Of a stretch of DNA of 64,000 nt, positions 49,911 to 58,855 are shown piece by piece. Made by a program: the position numbers and the translations under genes. The notes beneath the pieces are model-generated. The model did not search any database and was not told the origin of the DNA. It saw only the letters and a list, made by a program, of their open reading frames with translations. Each line of letters opens with the position of its first letter. Position 1 is the first letter of the stretch. Source of the DNA: Citrobacter gillenii (GTDB lineage: Bacteria; Pseudomonadota; Gammaproteobacteria; Enterobacterales; Enterobacteriaceae); assembly GCF_013337685.1 (NCBI RefSeq), contig NZ_SUQN01000002.1:248001-312000 (forward strand), in the 5' to 3' direction.

Positions 49911-50852
49911 TCAGAACAATTTTTGTTGAAAAGCCACTGGTTCTAACAGATGGGGATCCACATCGTCAGCATTACCCAGCAAAAACGGGCTCTGGGGGTT
50001 GTGTTTTTTGAAATTATTGTTGGCTTGATTGTGATTGTAGGTTGCATAGCAGTATTTGCAGCCATGCATACAGGTATTATAATCCCCTATATCAATACTT
50101 TTAATACAACCACATGCTTCGCGCTGACCGGGATCTTTGTTATTGGGTAATAACAATCCAAATAAATCGTTAATAAGCGCTTCATCAATACACTTTCCAT
50201 GTAGAATGCCTTGATTAACAAGGTCTATTTCTTCAGCGCAGGAATAAATAGATAGACTATGTTGCTGGGCAATTTCGGAAAAATGTTGCGCAAGAGATAA
50301 GCAGAGTTCATGGTTTTGTGTAATATCGCTATAAATTAGCGAGTCGATAGTTTTAAGGTTCCTTTCTGTTTTTTGATAAATATCTGCGAAACTAATTACT
50401 ACGCGGCGAGTATATCCTTCTAATTCATCCGCAAGTTTGCTGAACAGGCGAAGGTGTTCGTCAAAAGGAAGTATATTTGAAAGCAGGATAGGGTCATAAC
50501 GCCAGATGATTTTCTCTGCCCCAATTTTTTCCGAAAGCTGTTTGAACACACCGATCGCTTTATGTGGATTGAGCATTTTTGTCTCAAGCAAGCGCGGATA
50601 GCCAGTTATAGTGAACTGGAAGTAGAAACGATGCCCAATATCAATAATTTCGTCAATGTAGGGAAGTAGTTTCGTTGGGTTCCGTGTCCAGAATATAATA
50701 GCATCCACGTCTTCTGGTCGTAGGGATACCCGAGATACTTGATGATAATTGAATGGGTTTCGGGTGAGTAAAAAACCGGTACGAATACGGTTCATCAACC
50801 ATTCGCTATAGAATGCAGGTATATCAGTACGGCGACTGGCGCTGATGATCAT
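49911..50852 (-). CDS. DUF1848 protein with C-terminal radical-SAM-like cysteine cluster
   Basis: The 313-residue protein matches DUF1848 from its first residues (MIISASRRTDIPAFYSEW, LTRNPFNYHQVSRVSL, AIIFWTRNPTKLL). Near the C-terminus it has ACGC (C247, C249) and then C261, C265 and C268 in CMHGCKYC, a CX3CX2C motif like the radical-SAM cluster but at the wrong end of the chain. The family has no established function to my knowledge; an Fe-S enzyme related to spore photoproduct lyase is a reasonable guess. The start overlaps the stop of the upstream gene as ATGA, so the two proteins are made together. Base composition is clearly more AT-rich than the flanking pur and lpxH genes. Confidence 0.78.
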   Translation of the reverse strand: MIISASRRTDIPAFYSEWLMNRIRTGFLLTRNPFNYHQVSRVSLRPEDVDAIIFWTRNPTKLLPYIDEIIDIGHRFYFQFTITGYPRLLETKMLNPHKAIGVFKQLSEKIGAEKIIWRYDPILLSNILPFDEHLRLFSKLADELEGYTRRVVISFADIYQKTERNLKTIDSLIYSDITQNHELCLSLAQHFSEIAQQHSLSIYSCAEEIDLVNQGILHGKCIDEALINDLFGLLLPNNKDPGQREACGCIKSIDIGDYNTCMHGCKYCYATYNHNQANNNFKKHNPQSPFLLGNADDVDPHLLEPVAFQQKLF

Positions 50853-51685
50853 CGCGAATATTCCAGGATTTGATAGTTCATATAACTATTTGTTAGTACA
50901 GGGTTGTGTACAACTCGACATTTACAATCGTATTTTTCTACATCTTCACAAAGCTGTATGTTTTGCGGGTAGTCAAACGAGTAATCAATTCCTTTTAATC
51001 CTTGATATATATGGTCACCACGGTAATATGTTCTTTCATTAGAGTCTGAAGTTATAAATCCTTTTTTTAACATTTCTTTATGGAAAAGAGAGAATATTTC
51101 TGTGTGATGATTGTTTAGTTTATGGTCTACAGTAATAAAAGAATTCAAAAAGAAAACTCTGTTTTTTTTTGAATTTGAAATTCTAGCAGAAAAATCTTTT
51201 ATATCTATATTCTCGGCAATATCACCGAGGGATTTAGGGAAAATGAAAACATCTGTTTTATTAATCGAGTCTTGGGTTATTGCTGAAGCCGAGACTGTAT
51301 GTAAATATAGGTTGTCATTGGAGGGGGGGAGTAATTCTCTTGTTGTCCACTGACAGGTATCATATCCATGGTAATCAAATTTAACATTCTTTAAATTATG
51401 TAAAAGAGCGAAGTAGTCAGGATGTAATCCACAGCCAAAGGAAGAAATATTTATATTTTTGATGTCATTTTTCATTAATCTCTCAGATAATTCCCATGCG
51501 AGTACGCAATATTCAAAATAATATGCAGGGATATATTTCAGAGCATAAATTTTCTGATATATTTTATCATCATAGTTTTCATTGTCAGGTGAAAAATGAG
51601 AGTAATCACATAAATCTCCATCAAGCATAATGCTGCCATGAAAATTATTAACTATCTCATGAATAAAATCACGGTCTATTTTCAT
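50849..51685 (-). CDS. Unrecognised protein with methyltransferase-like Rossmann motif
   Basis: The 278-residue product is not one I recognise. Residues 78-90 (INISSFGCGLHPD) look like SAM-methyltransferase motif I, followed by an acidic strand end FDYHGYDTC (about 103-111) where motif II is expected. The rest is Asn/Asp/Tyr-rich and hydrophilic with no signal peptide or membrane segment. A good AAGGGA site precedes the ATG at 51685. GC content is visibly very low (roughly one third), unlike every flanking gene, which suggests recent acquisition. It is translationally coupled to the DUF1848 gene; the pair may modify a common substrate. Confidence 0.7.
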   Translation of the reverse strand: MKIDRDFIHEIVNNFHGSIMLDGDLCDYSHFSPDNENYDDKIYQKIYALKYIPAYYFEYCVLAWELSERLMKNDIKNINISSFGCGLHPDYFALLHNLKNVKFDYHGYDTCQWTTRELLPPSNDNLYLHTVSASAITQDSINKTDVFIFPKSLGDIAENIDIKDFSARISNSKKNRVFFLNSFITVDHKLNNHHTEIFSLFHKEMLKKGFITSDSNERTYYRGDHIYQGLKGIDYSFDYPQNIQLCEDVEKYDCKCRVVHNPVLTNSYMNYQILEYSR

Positions 51686-51740
51686 AATAATCCCTTATTA
51701 ACTTATTTTAATCAGCATAACTTTGTAGATAGTAGAAGTG

Positions 51741-51754
51741 ATGATCTAAATCAT
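51741..51754. promoter_or_regulatory. Dyad upstream of the AT-rich pair
   Basis: ATGAT-CTAA-ATCAT is a perfect inverted repeat of 5-bp arms that fits the FNR consensus at eight of ten positions. It lies 56-69 bases upstream of the first gene of the pair. Confidence 0.3.
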
Positions 51755-51776
51755 GAGAATATAGATAAAAAGGGAA

Positions 51777-52499
51777 TTAAAATGCAAACGCGATCAGCTC
51801 AACGTCGTCGGGCGTGACCTTAACCATTGAACCCTCGCTGTGCCACGCACCTAATACTACGCGGAACGCAGGTTGTCTATTGGCTGTCAGTTCATGCACC
51901 GCCGGGCGATGGGTATGCCCGTGAATTAACCACTGGACCTGGTGTTTTTCCATCTCGGTAACCACGGCCTGCGGATTCACATCCATAATTTCCAGCGATT
52001 TGCTGCTGTTGGCGGCTTTGCTGTTGGCGCGCATCTTTGCGGCAATGCGTTGGCGAACAAACAACGGCAGAGCAAGAAACAGTGTTTGTAGCCAGGGCTG
52101 ATGCACTTTAGCGCGAAATGCCTGATAACCGGCATCATCGGTACACAGCGTGTCGCCATGCATGATCAGCACCTTGCGGCCATACAGGTCGAGCACTTTT
52201 TCCTCGGGTAACAAGGTCATGCCGCTCTCGCGGGCAAAACGCTTGCCGAGCAGAAAATCACGGTTGCCGTGAATGAAGAAGCAGGGGACGCCGGAATCAG
52301 CTAGCGATTTTATTGCGACGGCGATTTCATGGTGCAGCGGAGTGGGGTCATCGTCGCCTATCCAAGCTTCGAACAGATCGCCAAGAATATACAGCGCATC
52401 GGCTTTTCGTGCTTCACCGGCTAAAAAACGCAGAAAACCGGCGGTAATCGCCGGTTCTTCCGTGCAGAGGTGAAGATCTGCAATAAACAGTGTCGCCAC
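51777..52499 (-). CDS. lpxH: UDP-2,3-diacylglucosamine diphosphatase LpxH
   Basis: LpxH cleaves UDP-2,3-diacylglucosamine to lipid X and UMP in lipid A synthesis. The 240-residue calcineurin-like phosphoesterase has [28 protein letters not shown] and the C-terminal IHGHTHRP metal motifs. It starts 2 bases after ppiB ends and is co-transcribed with it. In E. coli purE follows next; here the AT-rich pair intervenes. Confidence 0.97.
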   Translation of the reverse strand: MATLFIADLHLCTEEPAITAGFLRFLAGEARKADALYILGDLFEAWIGDDDPTPLHHEIAVAIKSLADSGVPCFFIHGNRDFLLGKRFARESGMTLLPEEKVLDLYGRKVLIMHGDTLCTDDAGYQAFRAKVHQPWLQTLFLALPLFVRQRIAAKMRANSKAANSSKSLEIMDVNPQAVVTEMEKHQVQWLIHGHTHRPAVHELTANRQPAFRVVLGAWHSEGSMVKVTPDDVELIAFAF

Positions 52500-52501
52500 G
52501 A

Positions 52502-52996
52502 TTACTCGCTGACGGTCACGTTTTCGATAATAACGTCTTCTTTCGGTACGTCCTGGTGCATGCCGCTGCGACCGGTAGAAACGTTTTTGATTTTATCAAC
52601 CACGTCCATACCTTCAACCACTTCAGCAAATACACAGTAACCCCAGCCCTGCATGCTTTCGCCGGAGAAGTTCAGGAAGTCGTTGTCGGCAACGTTAATG
52701 AAGAACTGCGCCGTTGCGGAGTGCGGAGCCTGAGTACGGGCCATCGCCAGCGTACCACGGGTGTTTTTCAGACCGTTGTTGGCTTCGTTTTTGATAGCCT
52801 CTTTGGTTTCTTTTTGCTTCATGCCAGGCTCAAAACCGCCGCCCTGAATCATGAAACCATTAATCACACGGTGGAAAATGGTGTTGTTATAGAAACCTTC
52901 GCGGCAGTAGTCCAGGAAGTTTTTAACTGTTTCAGGCGCTTTATCATCAAATGTTTTGATTACGATATCGCCGTGATTAGTGTGGAAAGTAACCAT
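52502..52996 (-). CDS. ppiB: Cytoplasmic peptidyl-prolyl isomerase B
   Basis: PpiB is a cyclophilin-type cis-trans prolyl isomerase. The 164-residue protein lacks a signal peptide and has the cyclophilin core [15 protein letters not shown], the active-site arginine in that block, and [18 protein letters not shown]. It is divergent from cysS across about 170 bases, where a small CCCTG-GT-CAGGG hairpin lies at 53030-53041. Confidence 0.97.
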   Translation of the reverse strand: MVTFHTNHGDIVIKTFDDKAPETVKNFLDYCREGFYNNTIFHRVINGFMIQGGGFEPGMKQKETKEAIKNEANNGLKNTRGTLAMARTQAPHSATAQFFINVADNDFLNFSGESMQGWGYCVFAEVVEGMDVVDKIKNVSTGRSGMHQDVPKEDVIIENVTVSE

Positions 52997-53168
52997 TTTT
53001 GCATCCTGTTCCGATAGAGTGGTGCTTCGACCCTGGTCAGGGTCAGAGTTAGGGGTGTGTTATAGCATAACCGCAAGATTCGATCACCTTGCAAAGTGTG
53101 CTGCTTCGGGGCCAATTTATAGGTATTATAGGGCTTTGTTATCCACACACGTCTACACGGAATCTTCG

Positions 53169-54554
53169 ATGTTAAAAATCTTTAATACACTGACGCGCCA
53201 AAAAGAGGAATTCAAACCTATTCATGCCGGGGAAGTCGGCATGTACGTGTGTGGTATCACCGTTTACGATCTCTGTCATATTGGTCACGGACGTACCTTC
53301 GTCTCTTTTGACGTGGTTGCGCGCTATCTGCGCTTCCTCGGCTATAAGCTGAAGTACGTGCGTAACATTACCGATATCGACGACAAAATCATTAAGCGCG
53401 CTAATGAAAATGGTGAAAGCTTTGTGGCGTTGGTCGACAGGATGATCGCGGAAATGCACAACGACTTCGACGCGCTGAATATCCTGCGCCCGGATCTCGA
53501 ACCACGTGCGACGCATCATATTGCGGAAATTATTGAAATCACCGAACAGCTGATCGCCAAAGGTCACGCTTACGTGGCTGATAACGGCGACGTGATGTTC
53601 GACGTGCCGACCGATCCGCACTACGGCCAGCTGGCGCGCCAGGATCTGGATCAGCTGCAGGCGGGTGCCCGCGTGGATGTGGTGGATGTGAAACGTAACC
53701 CGATGGACTTCGTGCTGTGGAAGATGTCCAAAGAGGGCGAGCCGAGCTGGCCGTCCCCGTGGGGAGCAGGCCGTCCGGGCTGGCACATCGAATGTTCTGC
53801 GATGAACTGCAAACAGCTGGGCAACCATTTCGATATTCACGGCGGCGGCTCTGACCTGATGTTCCCGCATCATGAAAACGAAATTGCCCAGTCCACCTGT
53901 GCGCACGACGGCGAATACGTCAACTACTGGATGCACTCCGGGATGGTGATGGTTGATCGTGAGAAAATGTCCAAATCACTGGGCAACTTCTTTACCGTGC
54001 GCGACGTGCTGAAATACTACGACGCCGAAACCATTCGCTACTTCCTGATGTCCGGCCACTATCGTAGCCAGCTGAACTACAGCGAAGAGAACCTGAAGCA
54101 GGCACGTTCTGCACTGGAGCGTCTGTACACCGCGCTGCGCGGTACTGACAAATCCGTGGCGCCAGCCGGTGGTGATGCCTTTGAAGCGCGTTTCATTGAA
54201 GCAATGAACGATGATTTCAATACGCCGGAAGCCTACTCGGTGCTGTTTGATATGGCGCGTGAGGTCAACCGTCTGAAGGGTGAAGATATGGCGGCGGCTA
54301 ACGCCATGGCCGCGCATCTGCGCAAGCTGTCCGGCGTGCTGGGCCTGCTGGAGCAGGATCCGGAAGCGTTCCTGCAAAGCGGTGCGCAGGCGGATGACGG
54401 TGAGGTCGCTGAGATTGAAGCGCTTATCCAACAGCGTTTAGATGCCCGTAAAGCGAAAGACTGGGCGGCGGCCGACGCGGCACGTGACCGTCTGAACGAG
54501 ATGGGTATTGTGCTGGAAGATGGCCCACAAGGCACCACCTGGCGTCGTAAGTAA
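53169..54554 (+). CDS. cysS: Cysteinyl-tRNA synthetase
   Basis: This class I synthetase charges tRNA(Cys). The 461-residue protein has the HIGH motif (HIGHGRTF) near residue 37, the KMSKS loop ([10 protein letters not shown]) near 266, and the zinc ligands including C28 (YVCGITVYD), C209 (ECSAMNC) and the HHENEIAQ block. I start it at the ATG at 53169, the E. coli start; the open frame extends upstream through the promoter without conservation. Confidence 0.97.
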   Translation: MLKIFNTLTRQKEEFKPIHAGEVGMYVCGITVYDLCHIGHGRTFVSFDVVARYLRFLGYKLKYVRNITDIDDKIIKRANENGESFVALVDRMIAEMHNDFDALNILRPDLEPRATHHIAEIIEITEQLIAKGHAYVADNGDVMFDVPTDPHYGQLARQDLDQLQAGARVDVVDVKRNPMDFVLWKMSKEGEPSWPSPWGAGRPGWHIECSAMNCKQLGNHFDIHGGGSDLMFPHHENEIAQSTCAHDGEYVNYWMHSGMVMVDREKMSKSLGNFFTVRDVLKYYDAETIRYFLMSGHYRSQLNYSEENLKQARSALERLYTALRGTDKSVAPAGGDAFEARFIEAMNDDFNTPEAYSVLFDMAREVNRLKGEDMAAANAMAAHLRKLSGVLGLLEQDPEAFLQSGAQADDGEVAEIEALIQQRLDARKAKDWAAADAARDRLNEMGIVLEDGPQGTTWRRK

Positions 54555-54565
54555 TTCTCTCAATT

Positions 54566-54641
54566 GCCGGATGGCGGCTAACGCCTTATCCGGCCTACGA
54601 TGGAATGATCGGTAGGCCTGATAAGCGTAGCGCCATCAGGC
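54566..54641. repeat. BIME (two REP units) between cysS and ybcI
   Basis: Units at 54566-54594 (GCCGGATGGCGG .. TTATCCGGC) and 54616-54641 (GCCTGATAAGCG .. GCCATCAGGC) lie between the convergent ends. Confidence 0.8.
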
Positions 54642-54645
54642 ACTA

Positions 54646-55170
54646 TTAGTGACGTCTGTACCACCACAGCACACCCATCATGACGGCTCCCGGCAGCCAC
54701 ACCCACATTAATTCCGAGATAATCACCTGATGCCCATACGGCGTGGCGTAGCGTGACAGCGCGAACGGCGCAACCTTAATCACCTGCCACGGCGCAAAGA
54801 AGCGCTCATCTGACCATGGCCACAGCCAGCCAACGCCTTTTCCTCCGGTGGTCACCGAATCCAGCAGGCTGTGTGACAGCAACGACACCGTCAAAAATAA
54901 CCAGCAGCGAACCAGCCCGGCTTTAAACCATCGTCGACCTATCATGATGCACAGTAACGGCACCGCGAAGGCGAACAGTAGCGAGTGGGTAAATCCGCGG
55001 TGACCGAACACGTTGCCGTAGGCAATACCGAACTTAAACGACAGGACGTCGGCGTCAGGCAGCATTGCCAGTACAACCCCGGCAAACAACAAGCGTGGGG
55101 GAATGACTTTGAGCCCCAGACCCAATCCTAAACAAAGAGGTACAGCTGCGTGGGTAACGATGGTTGGCAT
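54646..55170 (-). CDS. ybcI: DUF457 inner membrane protein YbcI
   Basis: The 174-residue protein has about four membrane segments and the YdjM/DUF457 metal-dependent hydrolase-like pattern: an N-terminal HAAVPL, LPDADVLSF, HRGFTHSLLF and SHSLLDSVTTGG, with conserved His and Asp residues near the membrane. Function is unproven; relatives include the LexA-regulated YdjM. It is second in line after the ybcJ-folD group on the same strand but with about 120 bases between. Confidence 0.9.
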   Translation of the reverse strand: MPTIVTHAAVPLCLGLGLGLKVIPPRLLFAGVVLAMLPDADVLSFKFGIAYGNVFGHRGFTHSLLFAFAVPLLCIMIGRRWFKAGLVRCWLFLTVSLLSHSLLDSVTTGGKGVGWLWPWSDERFFAPWQVIKVAPFALSRYATPYGHQVIISELMWVWLPGAVMMGVLWWYRRH

Positions 55171-55259
55171 GATAGTCGCTTCGTATAAGAAAACGATAGG
55201 CTAACAGTCTGGTGTGAAGTGAAGGTGAAGTTAATTATCTGAAAATCAGGGGGAACGGA

Positions 55260-55286
55260 CCGGATGTGGTGTGAACCGCCATCCGG
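55260..55286. repeat. Single degenerate REP-like palindrome after ybcJ
   Basis: CCGGATG and CATCCGG arms flank an imperfect centre, 8 bases beyond the ybcJ stop. Confidence 0.55.
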
Positions 55287-55294
55287 CCCTGGGA

Positions 55295-55507
55295 TCATGC
55301 CACGACGTTAATGCTTTGACCTTCAAAGCTCACGGTCTGTCCGGCAACGATTTTGCAGCGTTTACGTGTTTCTACTACTCCATCGACCTTCACTAACCCT
55401 TCGCCAATGGCAATTTTTGCCTGGGCGCCGCTTTCGCTCCAGCCTTCCAGCTTTAGCAGATCGCAGAGTTCAACGTGTGGGTGTTTACCCAGTGAAAATG
55501 TGGCCAT
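55295..55507 (-). CDS. ybcJ: S4-like RNA-binding protein YbcJ
   Basis: The 70-residue protein is an isolated S4-type RNA-binding domain (LCDLLKLEGWSESGAQAKIAIGEGLVKVDG split over residues 15-43) almost identical to E. coli YbcJ. It probably binds structured RNA, perhaps in ribosome assembly. It lies one base after folD and is co-transcribed with it. Confidence 0.93.
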   Translation of the reverse strand: MATFSLGKHPHVELCDLLKLEGWSESGAQAKIAIGEGLVKVDGVVETRKRCKIVAGQTVSFEGQSINVVA

Positions 55508-55508
55508 C

Positions 55509-56375
55509 TTAAACGTCCTTTACATCATGGTATTCAACGCACGCCTGAAGCGTGTTTTCGATAAGTGTGGCGACCGTCATCGGGCCAACGCCACCCGGCA
55601 CCGGTGTAATATACCCGGCGCGCGCAGCGGCATCTTCAAAGACCACATCGCCAACAACCTTGCCATTCTCCAGACGGTTGATGCCGACATCAATCACAAT
55701 CGCACCTTCTTTGATCCATTCACCGGGAATAAAACCCGGTTTGCCGACGGCGACAATCAGCAGGTCAGCATGCTCTACGTGGCGACGCAGATCTTTGGTA
55801 AAGCGGTGGGTTACCGTGGTGGTACAGCCCGCCAGCAGCAACTCCATGCTCATCGGACGACCGACAATGTTTGAGGCGCCAATCACCACGGCATTCAGGC
55901 CGTAGGTATCGATGTTGTAACGCTCAAGCAGTGTCACGATGCCGCGAGGCGTACACGGACGCAGGCGCGGTGCACGCTGGCACAGGCGACCGACGTTATA
56001 CGGGTGGAAGCCGTCGACGTCTTTATCCGGTGCAATGCGTTCCAGCACCTTAACGTTGTCGATCCCCGCCGGTAACGGCAGCTGGACCAGAATACCGTCG
56101 ATGGCGGCATCCGCATTGAGCGTATCAATGAGCTCAAGAAGTTCCGCCTCGCTGGTGGTTTCAGGCAGGTCATAGGAGCGGGAGACGAACCCCACTTCGT
56201 CGCAGGCTTTGCGTTTACTTGCTACGTAAATTTGCGAAGCCGGGTTGCTACCTACCAGCACAACAGCCAGGCCTGGGGCGCGTAATCCAGCCGCTAAACG
56301 CGCCTGAACTTTTTGAGCCACCTCAGAGCGTACCTGCTGCGCAATCGTTTTACCGTCAATAATCTTTGCTGCCAT
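55509..56375 (-). CDS. folD: Bifunctional methylene-THF dehydrogenase/cyclohydrolase FolD
   Basis: FolD converts 5,10-methylene-THF to 10-formyl-THF with NADP+. The 288-residue enzyme has the active-site lysine region [14 protein letters not shown], the signature VQLPLPAG, and the nucleotide-binding [12 protein letters not shown] with [12 protein letters not shown] near the end. Length equals E. coli FolD. It leads the folD-ybcJ transcript. Confidence 0.97.
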   Translation of the reverse strand: MAAKIIDGKTIAQQVRSEVAQKVQARLAAGLRAPGLAVVLVGSNPASQIYVASKRKACDEVGFVSRSYDLPETTSEAELLELIDTLNADAAIDGILVQLPLPAGIDNVKVLERIAPDKDVDGFHPYNVGRLCQRAPRLRPCTPRGIVTLLERYNIDTYGLNAVVIGASNIVGRPMSMELLLAGCTTTVTHRFTKDLRRHVEHADLLIVAVGKPGFIPGEWIKEGAIVIDVGINRLENGKVVGDVVFEDAAARAGYITPVPGGVGPMTVATLIENTLQACVEYHDVKDV

Positions 56376-56949
56376 CAGAGAGAGGATTCCGTCTGTTACG
56401 TTAAATCGAAGGGGATGTCACTATTTTGTCAGAAGCGCGGCGTGCTGTCAGTTTTCGTTTGCATTTTTAGGTGAGATTAGGAACGTCTCGCTGTGCGAAC
56501 GGGTGAGGTGTCAATATCGTAAAGACAGGAATAATTACTGAGTACGCTAATTAATTTTAACGTTAGTGAAACAACTCATCACCCTTCTGTTTTCATGGGT
56601 AATACGTCATAAACCAGTCTGTTACGTACCATTGTGGTGGTGTTTAAGTAATATTTACCCAGACATTTCTTAGATCCCAATAAGAATTAGCCAGGGCCAT
56701 TACAAGGATTTGCAGGTATTTTTCATTAATTGAAATGTTTAATTTATCCCTGTGACGAATTGTCATATTCGTAAAGATTAATTAGTGAATCTCGCGCTCA
56801 GGAGAGTTGGGGTCAAGCATCATTAATTCTCTTTCGATATATATCTTTACAGGATGCAGAGATAATTTGCCTGACATTTTATGTCGATAATGATTCAAAC
56901 GGAGCCGGCAGGATACCGGAACCGGATGTGTGTAATTCAAGGGAAATCC
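56376..56949. other. AT-rich folD-fimA control region
   Basis: These 574 bases hold no convincing gene. They contain a dyad TTTCA-TTAAT-TGAAA at 56721-56735 and a perfect dyad ACGAAT-TGTCAT-ATTCGT at 56755-56772, either of which could be a regulator site for fimA. I found no pair of inverted repeats that would mark an invertible fimS-type switch, nor a fimB/fimE-like gene, consistent with Salmonella-type control by FimZ. Confidence 0.6.
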
Positions 56950-57504
56950 ATGAAACGTAAATTAATAAATACTTCTGTTATTGCCAGCCTGATGTTAGTT
57001 GCAGGGGCCGCCGTCGCAGCCGATCCGGTCAGCGTGAGCGGCGGTACTGTTCATTTTGAAGGTGAACTGGTCAATGCAGCTTGTGCGGTAAGCACACAGT
57101 CAGCCGATCAGGTGGTGACATTAGGGCAATATCGTACCGCCAGCTTTGCAGCCATCGGCGATACCACGGCACAGATTCCGTTCTCCATCGTGCTGAACGA
57201 CTGCGATCCTGCGGTTGCCGCGACGGCAGCTGTGGCGTTTTCGGGTCAGGCGGATGCCTCCAACTCAGCTCTGCTGGCGGTATCTTCAGGGAATAACACC
57301 ACCACGGCTGGCGGTGTAGGTATCGAAATTCTGGACAACGCGTCTACCGCGCTGAAGCCAGATGGTGCCACCTTCTCTACTGCCCAGGCGCTGGTAGAAG
57401 GCACCAACACCCTGCGTTTCTCCGCACGTTATAAAGCGACCGCTGCAAGTGCCACGCCAGGCCAGGCAAACGCCGACGCCACCTTCATCATGAAGTACGA
57501 ATAA
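56950..57504 (+). CDS. fimA: Type 1 fimbrial major subunit FimA
   Basis: The 184-residue pilin precursor has a signal peptide of about 23 residues ending AVA, the conserved cysteine pair (NAACAVST and LNDCDPA), and the C-terminal donor-strand pattern ending ATFIMKYE with the penultimate tyrosine. I start it at the ATG at 56950 behind AAGGGAAAT; the frame open from 56881 adds a non-signal segment. It is first in a six-gene operon and is probably transcribed in great excess. Confidence 0.93.
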   Translation: MKRKLINTSVIASLMLVAGAAVAADPVSVSGGTVHFEGELVNAACAVSTQSADQVVTLGQYRTASFAAIGDTTAQIPFSIVLNDCDPAVAATAAVAFSGQADASNSALLAVSSGNNTTTAGGVGIEILDNASTALKPDGATFSTAQALVEGTNTLRFSARYKATAASATPGQANADATFIMKYE

Positions 57505-57572
57505 GCCGTTCTGATTGGCGCAAGGAAGACGACAGCCTCAATGGATGAGGCAATATCCGGGGATGACGAAGG

Positions 57573-58115
57573 ATGTGGCAACTGATTTTCAAAGGCATGA
57601 CGCTGGCGGGAATGCTGTGCGTAATGCCTGCGCTTGCACACACGGTAATACTGGAAAGCGGTCGCCTTCACCTGCGTGGGCAACTGGTCAATGGGGCCTG
57701 TACGGTGGCCACCGATAGCCAGAACTTGCGGGTACAGATGGGGCAGTATCGCACCAACGCATTTGGCGAACCGGGAAGCTTTGCCTCGACCAGCGTACCG
57801 TTTTCACTGCGCTTAACATCCTGCAGCGCCGACGTTTATGACCATGTTGGGATTGCGTTTGCCGGCGTCACGCCTGCAGAAGATCCGCAGGTCTTTCTGG
57901 CCAGCGGTGAGGCGTCTGCGGCCTCGGGTATTGGCCTGGCATTATTTGATGAGGGGCAACGACAAATTATTCCGAATGCGCTGCCGCGTCATTACGCCCC
58001 AATTTTAACGCAGGAAATGACGTTTCACTTCACCGCGCGCTATCGGGCTGTCTCGGAAAAGATAACGCCGGGAACGCTTCGTTCAGACGTGTGGTTTACG
58101 TTGGTCTATCCCTGA
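57573..58115 (+). CDS. fimI: Fimbrial protein FimI
   Basis: The 180-residue protein is a FimA-like subunit: a signal peptide of about 22 residues ending LAHT, a cysteine pair (NGACTVAT and LTSCSAD) and a C-terminal strand [11 protein letters not shown]. In type 1 systems FimI ends rod growth and anchors the pilus at the usher. It lies between fimA and the chaperone gene, the usual place. The ATG at 57573 follows GGGGATGACGAAGG. Confidence 0.9.
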   Translation: MWQLIFKGMTLAGMLCVMPALAHTVILESGRLHLRGQLVNGACTVATDSQNLRVQMGQYRTNAFGEPGSFASTSVPFSLRLTSCSADVYDHVGIAFAGVTPAEDPQVFLASGEASAASGIGLALFDEGQRQIIPNALPRHYAPILTQEMTFHFTARYRAVSEKITPGTLRSDVWFTLVYP

Positions 58116-58156
58116 TTTATTTACCAACGATAATCACACCAAAGGTATTTGTAGCC

Positions 58157-58849
58157 ATGTTTAATTATCTTAAATCAGGTTTTATTATTTTCCTCACCTT
58201 ATTTGTTTCCTGCAGTGCTCAGGCTGCTGGGGGAATTGCATTAGGTGCTACCCGCGTTATTTATCCCGCCGAGGCTAAACAAACATCGCTGGCTATTAGC
58301 AATAGCGATACTAAAGAACGTTTCCTGGTTAATTCATGGATTGAGAATAGCGCAGGCGTTAAAGAAAAAGCCTTTGTGGTGACGCCTCCACTGTTTGTCA
58401 GCGAGCCCAAAAGTGAAAATACGCTGCGCATTATCTATGCCGGTCAGCCACTGCCTACAGACCGCGAATCGCTGTTCTGGATGAACGTGAAGGCGATCCC
58501 GTCAGTCAATAAAGACAGCCTTGAGGGTAAAAACGTTCTGCAACTGGCGATTTTGTCGCGTATTAAACTCTTTGTCCGCCCAAATAACCTGCCACAGGTA
58601 CCGGAAGACGCGCCCGGCATGTTGCAATTTTCCCGTTCCGGCACACAGCTGAAAATTACGAATCCGTCAGCGTATTACGTCACGCTGGTTAACCTCAATG
58701 TGGGAAAAACGAAGGTTGATAACGTCATGGTGGCACCGAAGAACGCGGCGCAGATCCCGCTGCCTGCGGGCGTTCAGGGCAGCGTGACGTTCCAGACGGT
58801 TAATGACTACGGCGCAGTGACACCTGCCAAAACGGTTAGCGTGCGTTGA
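58157..58849 (+). CDS. fimC: Periplasmic fimbrial chaperone FimC
   Basis: The 230-residue PapD-type chaperone has a signal peptide of about 24 residues ending AQA, two immunoglobulin-like domains, the subunit-anchoring residues in [20 protein letters not shown] (Arg8-type), and the chaperone signature [11 protein letters not shown] start it at the ATG at 58157 (MFNYLKSG); the longer frame from 58091 overlaps fimI. It delivers subunits to FimD by donor-strand complementation. Confidence 0.94.
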   Translation: MFNYLKSGFIIFLTLFVSCSAQAAGGIALGATRVIYPAEAKQTSLAISNSDTKERFLVNSWIENSAGVKEKAFVVTPPLFVSEPKSENTLRIIYAGQPLPTDRESLFWMNVKAIPSVNKDSLEGKNVLQLAILSRIKLFVRPNNLPQVPEDAPGMLQFSRSGTQLKITNPSAYYVTLVNLNVGKTKVDNVMVAPKNAAQIPLPAGVQGSVTFQTVNDYGAVTPAKTVSVR

Positions 58850-58855
58850 TAAACG

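Noticed and set aside
49950-50150. 66-codon hydrophobic frame inside the DUF1848 gene
   Set aside because: It is antisense to the conserved cysteine region of a recognised family; the hydrophobicity comes from AT-rich codons read backwards.
56376-56949. fimS-like invertible element
   Set aside because: No matching inverted repeats at the ends of a few-hundred-base segment and no recombinase gene nearby.
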